Shown: piece after piece, positions 7,670 to 17,264 of the stretch
How positions within the stretch are numbered: the stretch's first letter is position 1
Layout: every line of letters begins with the position of its first letter
DNA from: Microbacteriaceae bacterium
Lineage (GTDB): Bacteria; Actinomycetota; Actinomycetes; Actinomycetales; Microbacteriaceae
DNA length: 64,000 nucleotides
Direction: 5' to 3'
Assembly: GCA_027491295.1 (NCBI GenBank)
Contig: JAIXWK010000002.1
Location: 494,032 to 558,031, forward strand
Made by a program: the position numbers and the translations under genes
Notes under the pieces: model-generated
What the model was told of the DNA's origin: nothing
Database searches by the model: none
What the model saw: the letters and a program-made list of their open reading frames with translations, nothing else

Positions 7670-8503
7670 ATGGCAATCCGTAAATACAAGCCAACGACTC
7701 CAGGTCGTCGTGGTTCATCTGTTGCAGACTTTGCAGAGATCACCCGCTCGACTCCTGAGAAGTCGCTGTTAAAGCCGCTACCTAAGACCGGTGGACGTAA
7801 CGCAGCTGGCCGCATCACCACTCGTCACATCGGTGGTGGCCACAAGCGTCAGTACCGCGTGATCGATTTCCGTCGTCACGACAAGGATGGTGTACCTGCA
7901 AAGGTTGCACACATCGAGTACGACCCAAACCGTACCGCTCGAATTGCACTGATTCACTACATCGATGGCACCAAGCGCTACATCATCGCCCCTAACAAGC
8001 TAAAGCAGGGCGACGCTATCGAGCAGGGACCAAACGCAGACATCAAGCCAGGCAACAACCTGCCGCTTCGCAACATCCCGGTGGGTACCGTTATCCACGC
8101 GATTGAGCTGAAGCCAGGCGGCGGTGCCAAGATGGCTCGATCTGCTGGTGCATCAGTTCGTCTAGTTGCTAAGGACGGCCCTAACGCTCAGCTTCGTCTA
8201 CCTTCCGGTGAAATCCGCAACGTAGATGCAAACTGCCGCGCAACCATCGGTGAAGTTGGAAACGCAGAGCAGTCCAACATCAACTGGGGTAAGGCTGGCC
8301 GCATGCGCTGGAAGGGCGTTCGCCCAACCGTCCGTGGTGTTGTTATGAACCCGGTTGACCACCCACACGGTGGTGGTGAGGGTAAGACCTCCGGTGGTCG
8401 TCACCCAGTTACCCCTTGGGGTCAGAAGGAAGGCCGCACTCGTAAGCCAAACCTTCCATCTGACAAGCAAATCGTTCGTCGTCGTTACGTCGGCAAGAAG
8501 TAG
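7670..8503 (+). CDS. rplB: 50S ribosomal protein L2
   Basis: Core large-subunit protein needed for subunit joining and peptidyl transferase activity (277 aa, normal). It carries the RNA-binding blocks [19 protein letters not shown] and [14 protein letters not shown], including the conserved His region near the active centre. rpsS follows after 11 nt. Confidence 0.98.
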   Translation: MAIRKYKPTTPGRRGSSVADFAEITRSTPEKSLLKPLPKTGGRNAAGRITTRHIGGGHKRQYRVIDFRRHDKDGVPAKVAHIEYDPNRTARIALIHYIDGTKRYIIAPNKLKQGDAIEQGPNADIKPGNNLPLRNIPVGTVIHAIELKPGGGAKMARSAGASVRLVAKDGPNAQLRLPSGEIRNVDANCRATIGEVGNAEQSNINWGKAGRMRWKGVRPTVRGVVMNPVDHPHGGGEGKTSGGRHPVTPWGQKEGRTRKPNLPSDKQIVRRRYVGKK

Positions 8504-8514
8504 GAGATCTCTAT

Positions 8515-8796
8515 ATGCCACGCAGTTTGAAGAAGGGCCCCTTCGTCGACGAGCACCTAATGAAGAAGGTGCGCGTACAGAACGAGGCCAGTACCAAGAA
8601 CGTGATCAAGACCTGGTCTCGCCGCTCGATGATTGTTCCAGCCATGCTGGGCCACACCATCGCGGTTCACGACGGTCGCAAGCACATTCCAGTTTTCGTC
8701 ACCGAGACCATGGTTGGTCACAAGCTTGGCGAATTCGCACCTACCCGCACCTTCCGTGGACACGTGAAGGACGACAAGAAGGGTCGCCGCGGCTAA
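8515..8796 (+). CDS. rpsS: 30S ribosomal protein S19
   Basis: Small-subunit head protein that forms a pair with S13 and contacts A-site tRNA. The 93-aa sequence is typical: [14 protein letters not shown] at the N-terminus, [20 protein letters not shown] in the middle, and [16 protein letters not shown] near the end. A 32-nt gap with the AAAGGAG ribosome-binding site leads to rplV. Confidence 0.98.
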   Translation: MPRSLKKGPFVDEHLMKKVRVQNEASTKNVIKTWSRRSMIVPAMLGHTIAVHDGRKHIPVFVTETMVGHKLGEFAPTRTFRGHVKDDKKGRRG

Positions 8797-8828
8797 GCCG
8801 GGGCGCCTAGAGAGTAAAGGAGAAAACG

Positions 8829-9203
8829 ATGGAAGCAATCGCCAAAGTGCGTAACATCCGCGTGACCCCAATGAAGGCTCGCCGTGTCGTCAACTTGATC
8901 CGCGGCAAGCAGGCCACTGAGGCCCTGGGTATTTTGAAGTTTGCCCCACAGGCGGCATCCGAGCCGATTTACAAGCTCGTTGCAGCAGCGGTGGCTAACG
9001 CCAAGGTAAAGGGCGAGAAGGCCGGCACCATTGTGGACGAGGACGACCTAGTCGTTTCGGCAGCTTTCGTGGACGATGGCGTAACGCTAAAGCGTTTCCG
9101 CCCACGTGCACAGGGACGTGCATTCAAGATCAACAAGAGAACCAGCCACATCACCGTGGTTGTTGCAACTCCTGACGAGCTGCAGAAGAAGGCAGGTAAG
9201 TAA
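8829..9203 (+). CDS. rplV: 50S ribosomal protein L22
   Basis: Large-subunit protein whose beta hairpin lines the exit tunnel and takes part in macrolide interactions (124 aa). N-terminal [20 protein letters not shown] and the hairpin/loop [21 protein letters not shown] are intact. A short KKAGK tail ends the protein. The stop overlaps the rpsC start by one base. Confidence 0.98.
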   Translation: MEAIAKVRNIRVTPMKARRVVNLIRGKQATEALGILKFAPQAASEPIYKLVAAAVANAKVKGEKAGTIVDEDDLVVSAAFVDDGVTLKRFRPRAQGRAFKINKRTSHITVVVATPDELQKKAGK

Positions 9204-9952
9204 TGGGCCAGAAAGTCAATCCCTACGGCTTCCGCCTAGGAATCACCACCGAGCACCGCTCTCGCTGGTTCACTGACTCCACCAAGAAGGGTCAGCGCTA
9301 CGCCGACTACGTGATCGAGGACACCAAGATCCGTGCCTTCTTGCAGGAGAAGCTGGACCGCGCAGGTATCTCTCGCATCGAGCTTGAGCGCACCCGTGAC
9401 CGTGTTCGCGTTGACATCTTTGCCGCTCGCCCAGGTCTAGTTATCGGTCGCCGTGGCGCCGAGGCAGAGACTCTACGCAGCGACCTAGAGAAGCTAACCG
9501 GCAAGCAGGTGTTGCTAAACATCCTCGAGGTCAAGAACCCAGAGGCTGACTCGCAGCTTGTTGCACAGGGTATTGCAGAGCAGCTCGCTGCTCGTGTGGC
9601 TTTCCGCCGCGCAATGCGTAAGGGCATCCAGGGTGCACTTAGAAGCGGTGCAAAGGGTATTCGTATCCAGTGCTCCGGCCGTCTAGGTGGCGCTGAAATG
9701 TCGCGCAGCGAGTTCTACCGTGAAGGCCGTGTGCCACTGCACACCCTTCGCTCGAACATCGACTACGGCTTCTACGAGGCTAAGACCACCTTTGGTCGCA
9801 TCGGTGTAAAGGTTTGGATCTACAAGGGTGACCTAACCGCTAGGGAGCTTGCAGCAGTGCAGGCAAACCAGCGCGGACCTCGCCCAGCGGGTGCTGGCCG
9901 TCGCGGCCCACGCCCTGACGCTGCACCAGTCGCAGCAGGAAGTGAAGGCTAA
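9203..9952 (+). CDS. rpsC: 30S ribosomal protein S3
   Basis: Small-subunit head protein at the mRNA entry tunnel (249 aa). It starts [13 protein letters not shown], contains a type II KH domain with the GRRG loop ([10 protein letters not shown]), then the C-terminal domain [20 protein letters not shown] disordered tail rich in Arg, Pro, Gly and Ala (from about 222) exceeds the E. coli length and is usual for actinobacteria. It overlaps rplV by 1 nt; rplP follows after 2 nt. Confidence 0.98.
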   Translation: MGQKVNPYGFRLGITTEHRSRWFTDSTKKGQRYADYVIEDTKIRAFLQEKLDRAGISRIELERTRDRVRVDIFAARPGLVIGRRGAEAETLRSDLEKLTGKQVLLNILEVKNPEADSQLVAQGIAEQLAARVAFRRAMRKGIQGALRSGAKGIRIQCSGRLGGAEMSRSEFYREGRVPLHTLRSNIDYGFYEAKTTFGRIGVKVWIYKGDLTARELAAVQANQRGPRPAGAGRRGPRPDAAPVAAGSEG

Positions 9953-9954
9953 TA

Positions 9955-10374
9955 ATGCTGATTCCTCGCAAAGTAAAGCACCGCAAGCAGCACAGCCCGA
10001 AGCGCTCCGGTCACGCGACCGGTGGCACCAAGGTGTCGTTCGGTGAGTACGGTATCCAGGCACTAACCCCTGCTTACCTGACTAACCGTCAGATCGAAGC
10101 TGCTCGTATTGCTATGACTCGTCACATCAAGCGTGGTGGAAAGGTTTGGATCAACGTATTCCCAGACCGTTCGCTAACCAAGAAGCCAGCGGAAACCCGC
10201 ATGGGTTCCGGTAAGGGTTCACCGGAGTGGTGGGTAGTAAACGTAAAGCCAGGCCGCGTGCTCTTTGAGCTAGCCGGCGTATCCGAGGAAATTGCTCGTG
10301 AAGCAATGACCCGTGCGATCCACAAGCTTCCGCTGAAGGCTCGCATCATCAAGCGTGAAGAAGGTGACGCATAA
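9955..10374 (+). CDS. rplP: 50S ribosomal protein L16
   Basis: Large-subunit protein that organises the A-site tRNA elbow region (139 aa). [20 protein letters not shown] at the start, the block [16 protein letters not shown] and [18 protein letters not shown] are diagnostic. The stop overlaps the rpmC ATG by one base (TAATG). Confidence 0.98.
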   Translation: MLIPRKVKHRKQHSPKRSGHATGGTKVSFGEYGIQALTPAYLTNRQIEAARIAMTRHIKRGGKVWINVFPDRSLTKKPAETRMGSGKGSPEWWVVNVKPGRVLFELAGVSEEIAREAMTRAIHKLPLKARIIKREEGDA

Positions 10375-10676
10375 TGATCGGTTCAAAGAACCTCACCCCT
10401 GAGGACCTAGACAAGGTCGAAGACTCCCTGCTAGTTGAGGAACTGCGCAAGGCGAAGGAAGAACTATTCAACCTACGCTTTCAGTCCGCAACCGGACAGC
10501 TGGATGCTCACGGTCGTCTAAAGGCCGTCAAGCGTGACATCGCACGTATTTACACCGTGCTGCGTGAGCGTGAGCTCGGCATTCGTGCCGTGCCAGTCGC
10601 TGCCCCAGCACCTAAGACCACTAAGAAGGCAGCGGCTGAGAAGCCAGTTGCTGAGAAGCCTGCCGAGGAGGCATAA
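10374..10676 (+). CDS. rpmC: 50S ribosomal protein L29 with C-terminal extension
   Basis: Exit-tunnel rim protein near L23. The core helical hairpin spans about residues 1-73 ([18 protein letters not shown], then [16 protein letters not shown]). The last ~27 residues are an Ala/Lys/Pro/Glu-rich tail ([22 protein letters not shown]), making the protein 100 aa against about 65-80 in most bacteria. The next gene, rpsQ, begins with a similar low-complexity tail, so the junction carries two facing extensions. Confidence 0.97.
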   Translation: MIGSKNLTPEDLDKVEDSLLVEELRKAKEELFNLRFQSATGQLDAHGRLKAVKRDIARIYTVLRERELGIRAVPVAAPAPKTTKKAAAEKPVAEKPAEEA

Positions 10677-10678
10677 AG

Positions 10679-11071
10679 ATGGCCGACGAGACCAAGCCAG
10701 CAGCTAAGGCTGCACCAAAGGCCGCTGCCAAGGCAGCTCCAAAAGCAGCTCCAAAGGCAGCCGCACCTAAGGCTGCAAAGCCAAAGGTTGCAAAGGCTCC
10801 TAAGGAGATCAAGGAAGTCGAGCGCGGTTACCGCAAGTCACGTCGTGGCTATGTTGTCTCCGACAAGATGGACAAGACCATCGTTGTAATGGTTGAAGAC
10901 CGCAAGAAGCACCCGCTATACGGAAAAGTTATGCGCGTGTCGACCAAGGTCAAGGCTCACGACGAGAACAACACTGCAGGTATCGGCGACCTCGTGCTAA
11001 TCAGCGAGACCCGTCCACTATCTGCCACCAAGAACTGGCGCCTAGTCGAGATCCTCGAGAAGGCCAAGTAA
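10679..11071 (+). CDS. rpsQ: 30S ribosomal protein S17 with N-terminal extension
   Basis: 16S rRNA-binding OB-fold protein. The family core begins near residue 48 ([19 protein letters not shown]) and includes [24 protein letters not shown] and [16 protein letters not shown]. The first ~45 residues are a repetitive APKAAAK-type extension, giving 130 aa instead of about 85. The ATG at 10679, 2 nt after rpmC, is the only sensible coupled start. A 55-nt gap separates it from rplN. Confidence 0.96.
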   Translation: MADETKPAAKAAPKAAAKAAPKAAPKAAAPKAAKPKVAKAPKEIKEVERGYRKSRRGYVVSDKMDKTIVVMVEDRKKHPLYGKVMRVSTKVKAHDENNTAGIGDLVLISETRPLSATKNWRLVEILEKAK

Positions 11072-11126
11072 CAAAAACCCTAGGGCTAACGGTCGGAATC
11101 GTTATCCGTAAAACAAGGAGAAAAAA

Positions 11127-11495
11127 GTGCTTCAGCAAGAATCCAGACTCAAGGTTGCCGATAACACCGGCGCCAAAGAGCTGCTGACCATTCGCGTATT
11201 GGGCGGCTCACTGCGTCGCTACGCAGGTCTTGGTGACATCATCGTTGCCACTGTCAAGGACGCAATCCCAGGCGGAAACGTCAAGAAGGGCGATGTCGTA
11301 AAGGCAGTTGTCGTTCGCACCGTGAAGGAGACCCGTCGTGCAGATGGTTCCTACATCAAGTTCGACGAGAACGCAGCCGTAATCATCAAGAACGATGGCG
11401 AGCCACGCGGAACCCGTATTTTCGGACCAATTGGTCGTGAGCTTCGCGAGAAGAAGTTCATGAAGATCATCTCGTTGGCACCGGAGGTTATTTAA
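11127..11495 (+). CDS. rplN: 50S ribosomal protein L14
   Basis: Large-subunit protein at the intersubunit bridge and binding site of the silencing factor RsfS (122 aa). The start is GTG with AAGGAG upstream; the sequence [17 protein letters not shown] is the family N-terminus. [21 protein letters not shown] near the end is diagnostic. It begins the spc-type half of the cluster after a 55-nt gap containing the palindrome CCCTAGGG; no terminator is evident. Confidence 0.98.
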   Translation: MLQQESRLKVADNTGAKELLTIRVLGGSLRRYAGLGDIIVATVKDAIPGGNVKKGDVVKAVVVRTVKETRRADGSYIKFDENAAVIIKNDGEPRGTRIFGPIGRELREKKFMKIISLAPEVI

Positions 11496-11497
11496 TC

Positions 11498-11848
11498 ATG
11501 GCGAACATCAAAAAGGGCGACCTGGTTCAGGTCATCACCGGTAAGAAGCAGGACCGCGGCGGCGACCGTGGCAAGCAGGGCCACGTGCTATCGGTACTAG
11601 TTGAGCAGAATCGCGTAATCGTCGAGGGCGTCAACGTAGTGACCAAGCACACCAAGGCTGGTCAGACTGACAAGGGTTCCAAGACCGGTGGCATCATCAC
11701 CCAGGAATCTCCAATTCACATTTCTAACGTTGCTCTAGTTGACCCAAGCACCAAGAAGCCAACCAAGGTTGGCTACAAGCTTGTAACTGCCAAGGATGGC
11801 AAGGTCACCAAGACTCGTGTTGCTCGCAAGACCGGGAAGGACATCTAA
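11498..11848 (+). CDS. rplX: 50S ribosomal protein L24
   Basis: Assembly initiator protein binding the 5' domain of 23S rRNA (116 aa). KOW motif [27 protein letters not shown] at the N-terminus, then [12 protein letters not shown] and [14 protein letters not shown]. Starts 2 nt after rplN and overlaps rplE by one base. Confidence 0.98.
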   Translation: MANIKKGDLVQVITGKKQDRGGDRGKQGHVLSVLVEQNRVIVEGVNVVTKHTKAGQTDKGSKTGGIITQESPIHISNVALVDPSTKKPTKVGYKLVTAKDGKVTKTRVARKTGKDI

Positions 11849-12429
11849 TGGCTACCGCAACCAAGAAGGCTGCTGCCGCAGGTAAGGCTCTTCCTCGCCT
11901 AAAGGCTCAGTACCGCAAGGAGATCGTTCCTGCGCTAACCGCAGAGTTCAGCTTCCAGAACCCAATGCAGGTTCCAGGCCTCACCAAGATTGTTGTAAAC
12001 ATGGGTGTTGGCGCTGCTGCTAAGGACGGCAAGCTAATCGAAGGTGCTATCCGTGACCTCACCGCAATCACCGGTCAGAAGCCACAGGTAAACATCGCGA
12101 AGAAGTCAATCGCTCAGTTCAAGTTGCGCGAGGGCCAGCCAATTGGTGCTCACGTTACTTTGCGCGGCGACAGAATGTGGGAGTTCCTAGACCGCCTACT
12201 ATCCCTATCGCTTCCTCGTATCCGCGACTTCCGCGGTCTATCGGACAAGCAGTTCGATGGCCGTGGCAACTACACCTTTGGTCTATCCGAGCAGTCAATG
12301 TTCCACGAAATTGACCAGGACAAGATCGATCACGTTCGTGGTATGGACATCACTGTCGTTACCACCGCAAAGACCGACGATGAGGGCCGCGCACTGCTAA
12401 AGGCGCTCGGCTTCCCATTCAAGGCATAA
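11848..12429 (+). CDS. rplE: 50S ribosomal protein L5
   Basis: 5S rRNA-binding protein contacting P-site tRNA and S13 (193 aa). A short Ala/Lys-rich start precedes the core [45 protein letters not shown] and [10 protein letters not shown] are conserved family blocks. After it comes a 72-nt gap where actinobacteria commonly encode the small zinc-type S14 (rpsN); no such ORF is present here. Confidence 0.98.
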   Translation: MATATKKAAAAGKALPRLKAQYRKEIVPALTAEFSFQNPMQVPGLTKIVVNMGVGAAAKDGKLIEGAIRDLTAITGQKPQVNIAKKSIAQFKLREGQPIGAHVTLRGDRMWEFLDRLLSLSLPRIRDFRGLSDKQFDGRGNYTFGLSEQSMFHEIDQDKIDHVRGMDITVVTTAKTDDEGRALLKALGFPFKA

Positions 12430-12501
12430 TCCACCCCAATTGAGAAAGGTCCCCGAGCTTGTAAAGCGCTGGGAAACCACCTCGAGAAAGAAGACACACA
12501 A

Positions 12502-12900
12502 ATGACAATGACAGACCCGGTAGCAGATTTTCTGACCCGGCTGCGCAACGCGAACAACGCACACCACGATTCGCTGAGCCTCCCATATTCAAAGCTCAAG
12601 GGAAACATCGCCCAGATCCTAAAGTCCGAGGGTTACATCGCGGACTACAAGGTTGAGGACGCCAAGGTCGGTAAGACCATGACTGTTGACCTAAAGTTCG
12701 GCCCAAACCGCGAGTCCAGCATCACCGGAATCAAGCGTGTTTCTAAGCCTGGTCTTCGCGTTTACGCAAAGTCCACCGAGCTACCAAGAGTCCTCGGCGG
12801 CCTAGGTATTGCAATCCTGTCCACTTCATCCGGTCTGCTAACTGACCGTCAGGCTGCAAAGAAGGGAGTAGGCGGAGAAGTCATCGCCTACGTCTGGTAA
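12502..12900 (+). CDS. rpsH: 30S ribosomal protein S8
   Basis: Central-domain 16S rRNA binder (132 aa). [21 protein letters not shown] at the N-terminus and [26 protein letters not shown] at the C-terminus are typical. Two in-frame ATGs (12502 and 12508) lie at the start; the first is used in the ORF track. In E. coli S8 regulates the spc operon; no such site is recognised here. Confidence 0.98.
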   Translation: MTMTDPVADFLTRLRNANNAHHDSLSLPYSKLKGNIAQILKSEGYIADYKVEDAKVGKTMTVDLKFGPNRESSITGIKRVSKPGLRVYAKSTELPRVLGGLGIAILSTSSGLLTDRQAAKKGVGGEVIAYVW

Positions 12901-12906
12901 TCACCT

Positions 12907-13443
12907 ATGTCACGTATTGGAAAAATGCCAATCCCGCTTCCAGCGGGTGTAACCGTAACCATTAACGGTCAAGATGTCTTGGTAAAGGGACCTAAGGGTG
13001 AACTATCCCTAACCGTCGTCGAGCCAATCAAGGTACTACTTGAGGACAACACTGTTATCGTTTCCCGTCCAGACGATGAGGCTAAGTCCAAGTCACTGCA
13101 CGGTCTAACCCGTACTTTGATCGCGAACGACGTTCACGGCGTTTCGACTGGATTCTCTAAGGCACTAGACATCGTTGGTACTGGTTACCGCGCTGCTGCT
13201 AAGGGTTCGAATATCGAACTTGCTTTGGGATTCAGCCACCCGGTTGTCGTTACCCCACCGGCAGGCATCACCCTGACCGTTGAGGGAAACACCAAGATCA
13301 TCGTCTCCGGAACCTCAAAGCAGGCAGTTGGAGAAGTTGCCGCAAACATTCGCAAGCTACGTAAGCCTGAGCCATACAAGGGCAAGGGTGTTCGCTACGA
13401 AGGCGAGAAGGTACGTCGCAAGGCTGGAAAGGCTGGTAAGTAA
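12907..13443 (+). CDS. rplF: 50S ribosomal protein L6
   Basis: Protein at the factor-binding region near the sarcin-ricin loop (178 aa). N-terminal [14 protein letters not shown], central [19 protein letters not shown] and C-terminal [16 protein letters not shown] identify it. Followed after 2 nt by rplR. Confidence 0.98.
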   Translation: MSRIGKMPIPLPAGVTVTINGQDVLVKGPKGELSLTVVEPIKVLLEDNTVIVSRPDDEAKSKSLHGLTRTLIANDVHGVSTGFSKALDIVGTGYRAAAKGSNIELALGFSHPVVVTPPAGITLTVEGNTKIIVSGTSKQAVGEVAANIRKLRKPEPYKGKGVRYEGEKVRRKAGKAGK

Positions 13444-13445
13444 GA

Positions 13446-13805
13446 ATGGCTGTTAAGTCAAAGTCAGCTGCCCGTGACAAGCGTCACGGCCGCCTGCGCA
13501 AGAAGATTGAGGGCACTGCATCTCGTCCTCGCCTAGTCGTAACTCGTTCGGCACGTCACGTGTTCGTCCAGGTTGTCGATGACTCCAAGGGCCACACCCT
13601 AGCTTCGGCTTCCACCATGGAAGTTGAGCTGCGTAAGGCTGACGGCACCAAGACCGACAAGGCGACTGAGGTTGGCAAGCTAATTGCTGAGCGCGCTAAG
13701 AAGGCCGGTGTCACCGAGGTGGTATTCGACCGTGGCGGTAACCGCTACGCAGGTCGCGTTGCAGCAATTGCTGCCGCAGCCCGCGAGTCAGGATTGACAC
13801 TGTGA
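13446..13805 (+). CDS. rplR: 50S ribosomal protein L18
   Basis: 5S rRNA-binding protein (119 aa). The basic N-terminus ([21 protein letters not shown]) and the C-terminal block [21 protein letters not shown] are complete. Stop and the GTG start of rpsE overlap by 4 nt (GTGA). Confidence 0.98.
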   Translation: MAVKSKSAARDKRHGRLRKKIEGTASRPRLVVTRSARHVFVQVVDDSKGHTLASASTMEVELRKADGTKTDKATEVGKLIAERAKKAGVTEVVFDRGGNRYAGRVAAIAAAARESGLTL

Positions 13806-14467
13806 GCGAAGAGAAGAAGGAAATGGACGTGGCAGAAGCTACCGTGGTCGTAGAGGCCACAACCGTTGATCCAAACGAGCGCGAGCAGCGTCGCGGTTCA
13901 CGTGAGCGTGGACCAAAGACCGAGCGTCGTGACCGCGAGGACACCAAGAGCCCATTCTTGGAGCGTGTTGTAACCATCAACCGTGTATCCAAGGTGGTCA
14001 AGGGTGGTCGTCGCTTCGCATTCACCGCACTAGTTGTGGTTGGCGATGGCGAGGGTCTAGTTGGTGTTGGCTACGGCAAGGCTAAGGAAGTTCCTGCAGC
14101 TATTGCCAAGGGTGTTGAGGACGCGAAGAAGAACTTCTTCCGCATCCCACGCGCTGGCTCCACCATTCCTCACCCGGTTCAGGGCGAGGCAGCCGCAGGT
14201 GTAGTTCTACTTCGTCCAGCCGCTGAGGGTACCGGTGTTATCGCCGGTGGTCCAGTTCGTGCGGTTCTGGAGTGCGCCGGTGTTCACGACGTACTTTCCA
14301 AGTCATTGGGATCGTCAAACACCCTAAACATCGTTCACGCCACTGTGGCAGCACTAAAGCAGCTCGAAGAGCCGCAGGCAGTTGCTGACCGTCGTGGCAA
14401 GTCATTGGCAGAGGTAGCTCCGGCTCGCCTACTACCAGCTAAGACTGAGAAGGCAGGTGCCAAATAA
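13802..14467 (+). CDS. rpsE: 30S ribosomal protein S5
   Basis: Small-subunit protein at the mRNA entry site that influences decoding fidelity. The start is GTG overlapping rplR. A ~50-residue charged N-terminal extension rich in Glu and Arg precedes the core [21 protein letters not shown], followed by [21 protein letters not shown] and [19 protein letters not shown]. At 221 aa it is longer than the ~165-aa E. coli protein, as is usual in actinobacteria. Confidence 0.98.
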   Translation: MSEEKKEMDVAEATVVVEATTVDPNEREQRRGSRERGPKTERRDREDTKSPFLERVVTINRVSKVVKGGRRFAFTALVVVGDGEGLVGVGYGKAKEVPAAIAKGVEDAKKNFFRIPRAGSTIPHPVQGEAAAGVVLLRPAAEGTGVIAGGPVRAVLECAGVHDVLSKSLGSSNTLNIVHATVAALKQLEEPQAVADRRGKSLAEVAPARLLPAKTEKAGAK

Positions 14468-14652
14468 TGGCAAAGCGTCTGAAGGTTACCCAAGTAAAGA
14501 GTTCAAACGGTGGCAAGCAGAACCAGCGCGATTCACTTCGCACCCTGGGTCTGAAGCGCATCGGTGACATCATCGTGAAGGAAGACAACAAGTCTGTTCG
14601 CGGTCTGGTGATGACCGTTGCCCACCTCGTCAAGGTTGAGGAGATCGACTAA
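14467..14652 (+). CDS. rpmD: 50S ribosomal protein L30
   Basis: Small large-subunit protein of 61 aa: [27 protein letters not shown] followed by [16 protein letters not shown], full family length. Overlaps both neighbours by one base, so it is tightly coupled between rpsE and rplO. Confidence 0.98.
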   Translation: MAKRLKVTQVKSSNGGKQNQRDSLRTLGLKRIGDIIVKEDNKSVRGLVMTVAHLVKVEEID

Positions 14653-15338
14653 TGGCTGAAGAGAAGAAGCCAGCCGCTAAGGCTGCTGCAAAGCCTGCAG
14701 CGAAGACCACCGCAGCGAAGCCAGCCGCAGCAAAGGCAGCCCCTAAGGCTGCTGCTGCCAAGGCTCCAGCCGCTAAGGCCGCAGCCCCAAAGGTTGCTGC
14801 CCCAAAGGCCGCTGCTAAGCCAGTGGCTGAGAAGGTTGCTGCCCCAAAGGCCGCTGCTAAGCCAGCTGCAAAGAAGACTGAGGAGAAGGCTGAGAGAAGC
14901 CAGATCCTGAAGCTTCACCACCTTCGCCCTGCAAAGGGTGCCAAGAAGGAGAAGACTCGTAAGGGTCTTGGTGAGGGTTCAAAGGGTAAGACCGCAGGTC
15001 GCGGTACCAAGGGAACCGGTGCTCGCACCACTACCCGTTTGGGCTTCGAAGGTGGTGGCGTTAACCTCGTTATGCGCACCCCTAAGCTTCGCGGCTTCAA
15101 GAACCCATTCCGCGTTGAGTACCAGGTGGTAAACCTAGACAAGCTGTCTGAGCTTTACCCAAAGGGCGGCGCCGTGACCGTAACCGACCTAGTAGCTAAG
15201 GGTGCAGTCCGCAAGGGCGAGCCTGTAAAGGTACTTGGAAACGGCGATGTCTCGGTTAAGCTTGTGGTCACTGTTGACAAGGTTTCTGCGTCAGCAAAGA
15301 CCAAGATTGAAGCTGCCGGCGGCAGCATCAGCGCCTAA
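14652..15338 (+). CDS. rplO: 50S ribosomal protein L15 with long Ala/Lys/Pro N-terminal extension
   Basis: Large-subunit assembly protein. The recognisable L15 core starts near residue 84 ([43 protein letters not shown]). The first ~83 residues are almost only Ala, Lys, Pro, Val and Glu, reminiscent of histone H1/HU tails. The extension includes a 42-bp tandem duplication. No alternative Met lies between the coupled ATG at 14652 and the core, so the extension is probably translated. At 228 aa the protein is about 80 residues longer than typical L15. secY follows after 25 nt. Confidence 0.96.
   Translation: MAEEKKPAAKAAAKPAAKTTAAKPAAAKAAPKAAAAKAPAAKAAAPKVAAPKAAAKPVAEKVAAPKAAAKPAAKKTEEKAERSQILKLHHLRPAKGAKKEKTRKGLGEGSKGKTAGRGTKGTGARTTTRLGFEGGGVNLVMRTPKLRGFKNPFRVEYQVVNLDKLSELYPKGGAVTVTDLVAKGAVRKGEPVKVLGNGDVSVKLVVTVDKVSASAKTKIEAAGGSISA
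14790..14864 (+). repeat. 42-bp tandem duplication inside rplO
   Basis: An identical 33-bp stretch occurs at 14790-14822 and 14832-14864, a 42-bp (14-codon) period that keeps frame and duplicates [10 protein letters not shown]. Near-perfect DNA identity points to a recent slippage or duplication event. Confidence 0.85.
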
Positions 15339-15363
15339 GAAGATTCGCGAGGAGAGGTTCACC

Positions 15364-16680
15364 ATGTTTCAGGCCATTGCACGCGCATTCCGCACCCCGG
15401 ATTTGCGCAACAAGCTTGCATTTACCCTGGGCATGGTGGCCATCTTCCGCTTAGGTTCCTTCATCCCGGCACCAAACGTTGACTACACCAACGTCCAGCA
15501 GTGTTTGGCTCAGAGCCAGTCCACCTCAGGTCTTTACGAATTGGTAAACCTGTTCTCCGGTGGAGCGCTGCTACAGCTTTCGATCTTTGCGCTGGGCATC
15601 ATGCCTTACATCACCGCATCGATCATCACTCAGTTGCTTCGCGTGGTAATTCCGCGCTTTGAGACCCTTTACAAAGAGGGTCCTCAGGGTCAGGCGAAGC
15701 TAACCCAGTACACCCGCTACCTAACCATCGCGCTTGGTCTGTTGCAGGCCACCACCCTGATTGCGGTTGCCCGCCAGGGAGCGCTATTCGGTGCGGACTG
15801 TACGCTGCCAATTTTGGTAAACACCGACGCGCTTTCGATCACCCTGATGGTGATGGTTATGACCGCCGGTACCGGTTTGATCATGTGGATTGGTGAGCTA
15901 ATCACCGAGCGCGGTGTCGGTAACGGTATGTCGCTCTTGATCTTCACCTCGATCGCATCGACCTTCCCTGCCAGCTTGCTTCAGATCCTGCAGACCCGCT
16001 CCATCGAAATCTTCGTGATTGTTATGGCGGTTGGTTTCGTAGTGGTCGCACTGGTTGTGCTCGTTGAGCAGTCCCAGCGTCGTATTCCGGTTCAGTACGC
16101 CAAGCGTATGGTTGGCCGCAAGGAATACGGTGGCCAGGCTACCTACATCCCGGTCAAGGTAAACACCGCCGGTGTTATCCCGGTTATCTTCGCTTCCTCA
16201 ATGCTTTACCTCCCGGCTCTGCTAGCTCAGTTCAGCCAGCCAGATCCAACCACCGGTCAGGTAGCTCCTTGGGTTACCTTCATCTCGACTTACCTAACCT
16301 CAGGTTCGAACCCGCTATACATGGCGGTCTACTTCGCCCTGATTGTTGGCTTTACCTACTTCTACGTAGCGATCACCCTGAACCCTGAGGAGATCAGCGA
16401 CAACATGAAGAAGTACGGTGGATTCATCCCTGGTATTCGTGCCGGTCGTCCGACCACCGAGTACCTCGAGTACGTAATCAGCCGCATCACCTTCCCAGGT
16501 GCTATCTACCTAGGTTTGATCGCATTGATTCCGCTAGTTGCCTTCACCGCAATTGGAACCAACCAGAACTTCCCATTCGGTGGTACTTCAATCTTGATCA
16601 TCGTTGGTGTTGGTCTGGAAACCGTCAAGCAGATCAACGCTCAGATGCAGCAGCGTAACTACGAGGGTCTACTGAAGTGA
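15364..16680 (+). CDS. secY: preprotein translocase subunit SecY
   Basis: Channel subunit of the Sec translocon with ten membrane helices. The ORF track extends too far upstream; the true start is ATG 15364 (MFQAIARAFRTPDLRNKLAFTLGM), with GAGGAGAGG just before it, giving 438 aa. Conserved SecY blocks include LFSGGALLQLSIFALGIMPYI, GVGNGMSLLIF and RRIPVQYAKRM. The stop overlaps the adk GTG by 4 nt, so secY-adk-map form one coupled unit, the usual actinobacterial order. Confidence 0.98.
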   Translation: MFQAIARAFRTPDLRNKLAFTLGMVAIFRLGSFIPAPNVDYTNVQQCLAQSQSTSGLYELVNLFSGGALLQLSIFALGIMPYITASIITQLLRVVIPRFETLYKEGPQGQAKLTQYTRYLTIALGLLQATTLIAVARQGALFGADCTLPILVNTDALSITLMVMVMTAGTGLIMWIGELITERGVGNGMSLLIFTSIASTFPASLLQILQTRSIEIFVIVMAVGFVVVALVVLVEQSQRRIPVQYAKRMVGRKEYGGQATYIPVKVNTAGVIPVIFASSMLYLPALLAQFSQPDPTTGQVAPWVTFISTYLTSGSNPLYMAVYFALIVGFTYFYVAITLNPEEISDNMKKYGGFIPGIRAGRPTTEYLEYVISRITFPGAIYLGLIALIPLVAFTAIGTNQNFPFGGTSILIIVGVGLETVKQINAQMQQRNYEGLLK

Positions 16681-17264
16681 CGCGTCTCCTACTAATCGGC
16701 CCTCCTGGTGCCGGTAAGGGAACCCAAGCCGCACTTTTGTCACAGCACTTTGGCATTCCCGCAATCTCAACCGGAGACATCTTTCGCTACAACGTGAAGA
16801 ACCAGACTCCGCTTGGCGTTGAGGCCAAGGGCTTTATGGACCGTGGTGAGTACGTGCCAGATTCACTGACTAATTCTTTGGTTCGCGACCGACTTTCGCA
16901 CGATGATGCGCTCGGTGGCTTTTTGCTTGATGGCTACCCTCGCACCATTGACCAGGTGCACGAGCTAGACAGCATCCTTTCCGATGCCGGCAAGCGACTA
17001 GATGTTGTGGTGCAGCTAACCGCCGACAGCGAAGAGTTGGTTCGTCGCCTGGCTCACCGAGCTGAGGTTGAAGGCCGTGCAGATGACACCCCGGATGTTA
17101 TTCGTCGTCGCCTTGAGGTTTACGAATCTCAGACCGCACCACTTATCGATGTCTATGCCGCTCGCGGCCTGGTCGCCATGATCGATGGCCTAGGCGAGAT
17201 TGCAGATGTAACCGGACGCATCGTTGAGGCACTTGATGCTCGCGGGCTAACCAAAGATGCGTAA
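16677..17264 (+). CDS. adk: adenylate kinase
   Basis: Interconverts ATP + AMP and 2 ADP in the cytoplasm. 195 aa, GTG start overlapping secY by 4 nt. The P-loop GPPGAGKGTQ, the AMP-binding GDIFRYNV, and the DGYPRT motif are present. The LID is the short, zinc-free form (AEVEGRADDTPDVIRRRL), explaining the length below ~215 aa. Its stop overlaps the map start by 8 nt. Confidence 0.97.
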   Translation: MTRLLLIGPPGAGKGTQAALLSQHFGIPAISTGDIFRYNVKNQTPLGVEAKGFMDRGEYVPDSLTNSLVRDRLSHDDALGGFLLDGYPRTIDQVHELDSILSDAGKRLDVVVQLTADSEELVRRLAHRAEVEGRADDTPDVIRRRLEVYESQTAPLIDVYAARGLVAMIDGLGEIADVTGRIVEALDARGLTKDA

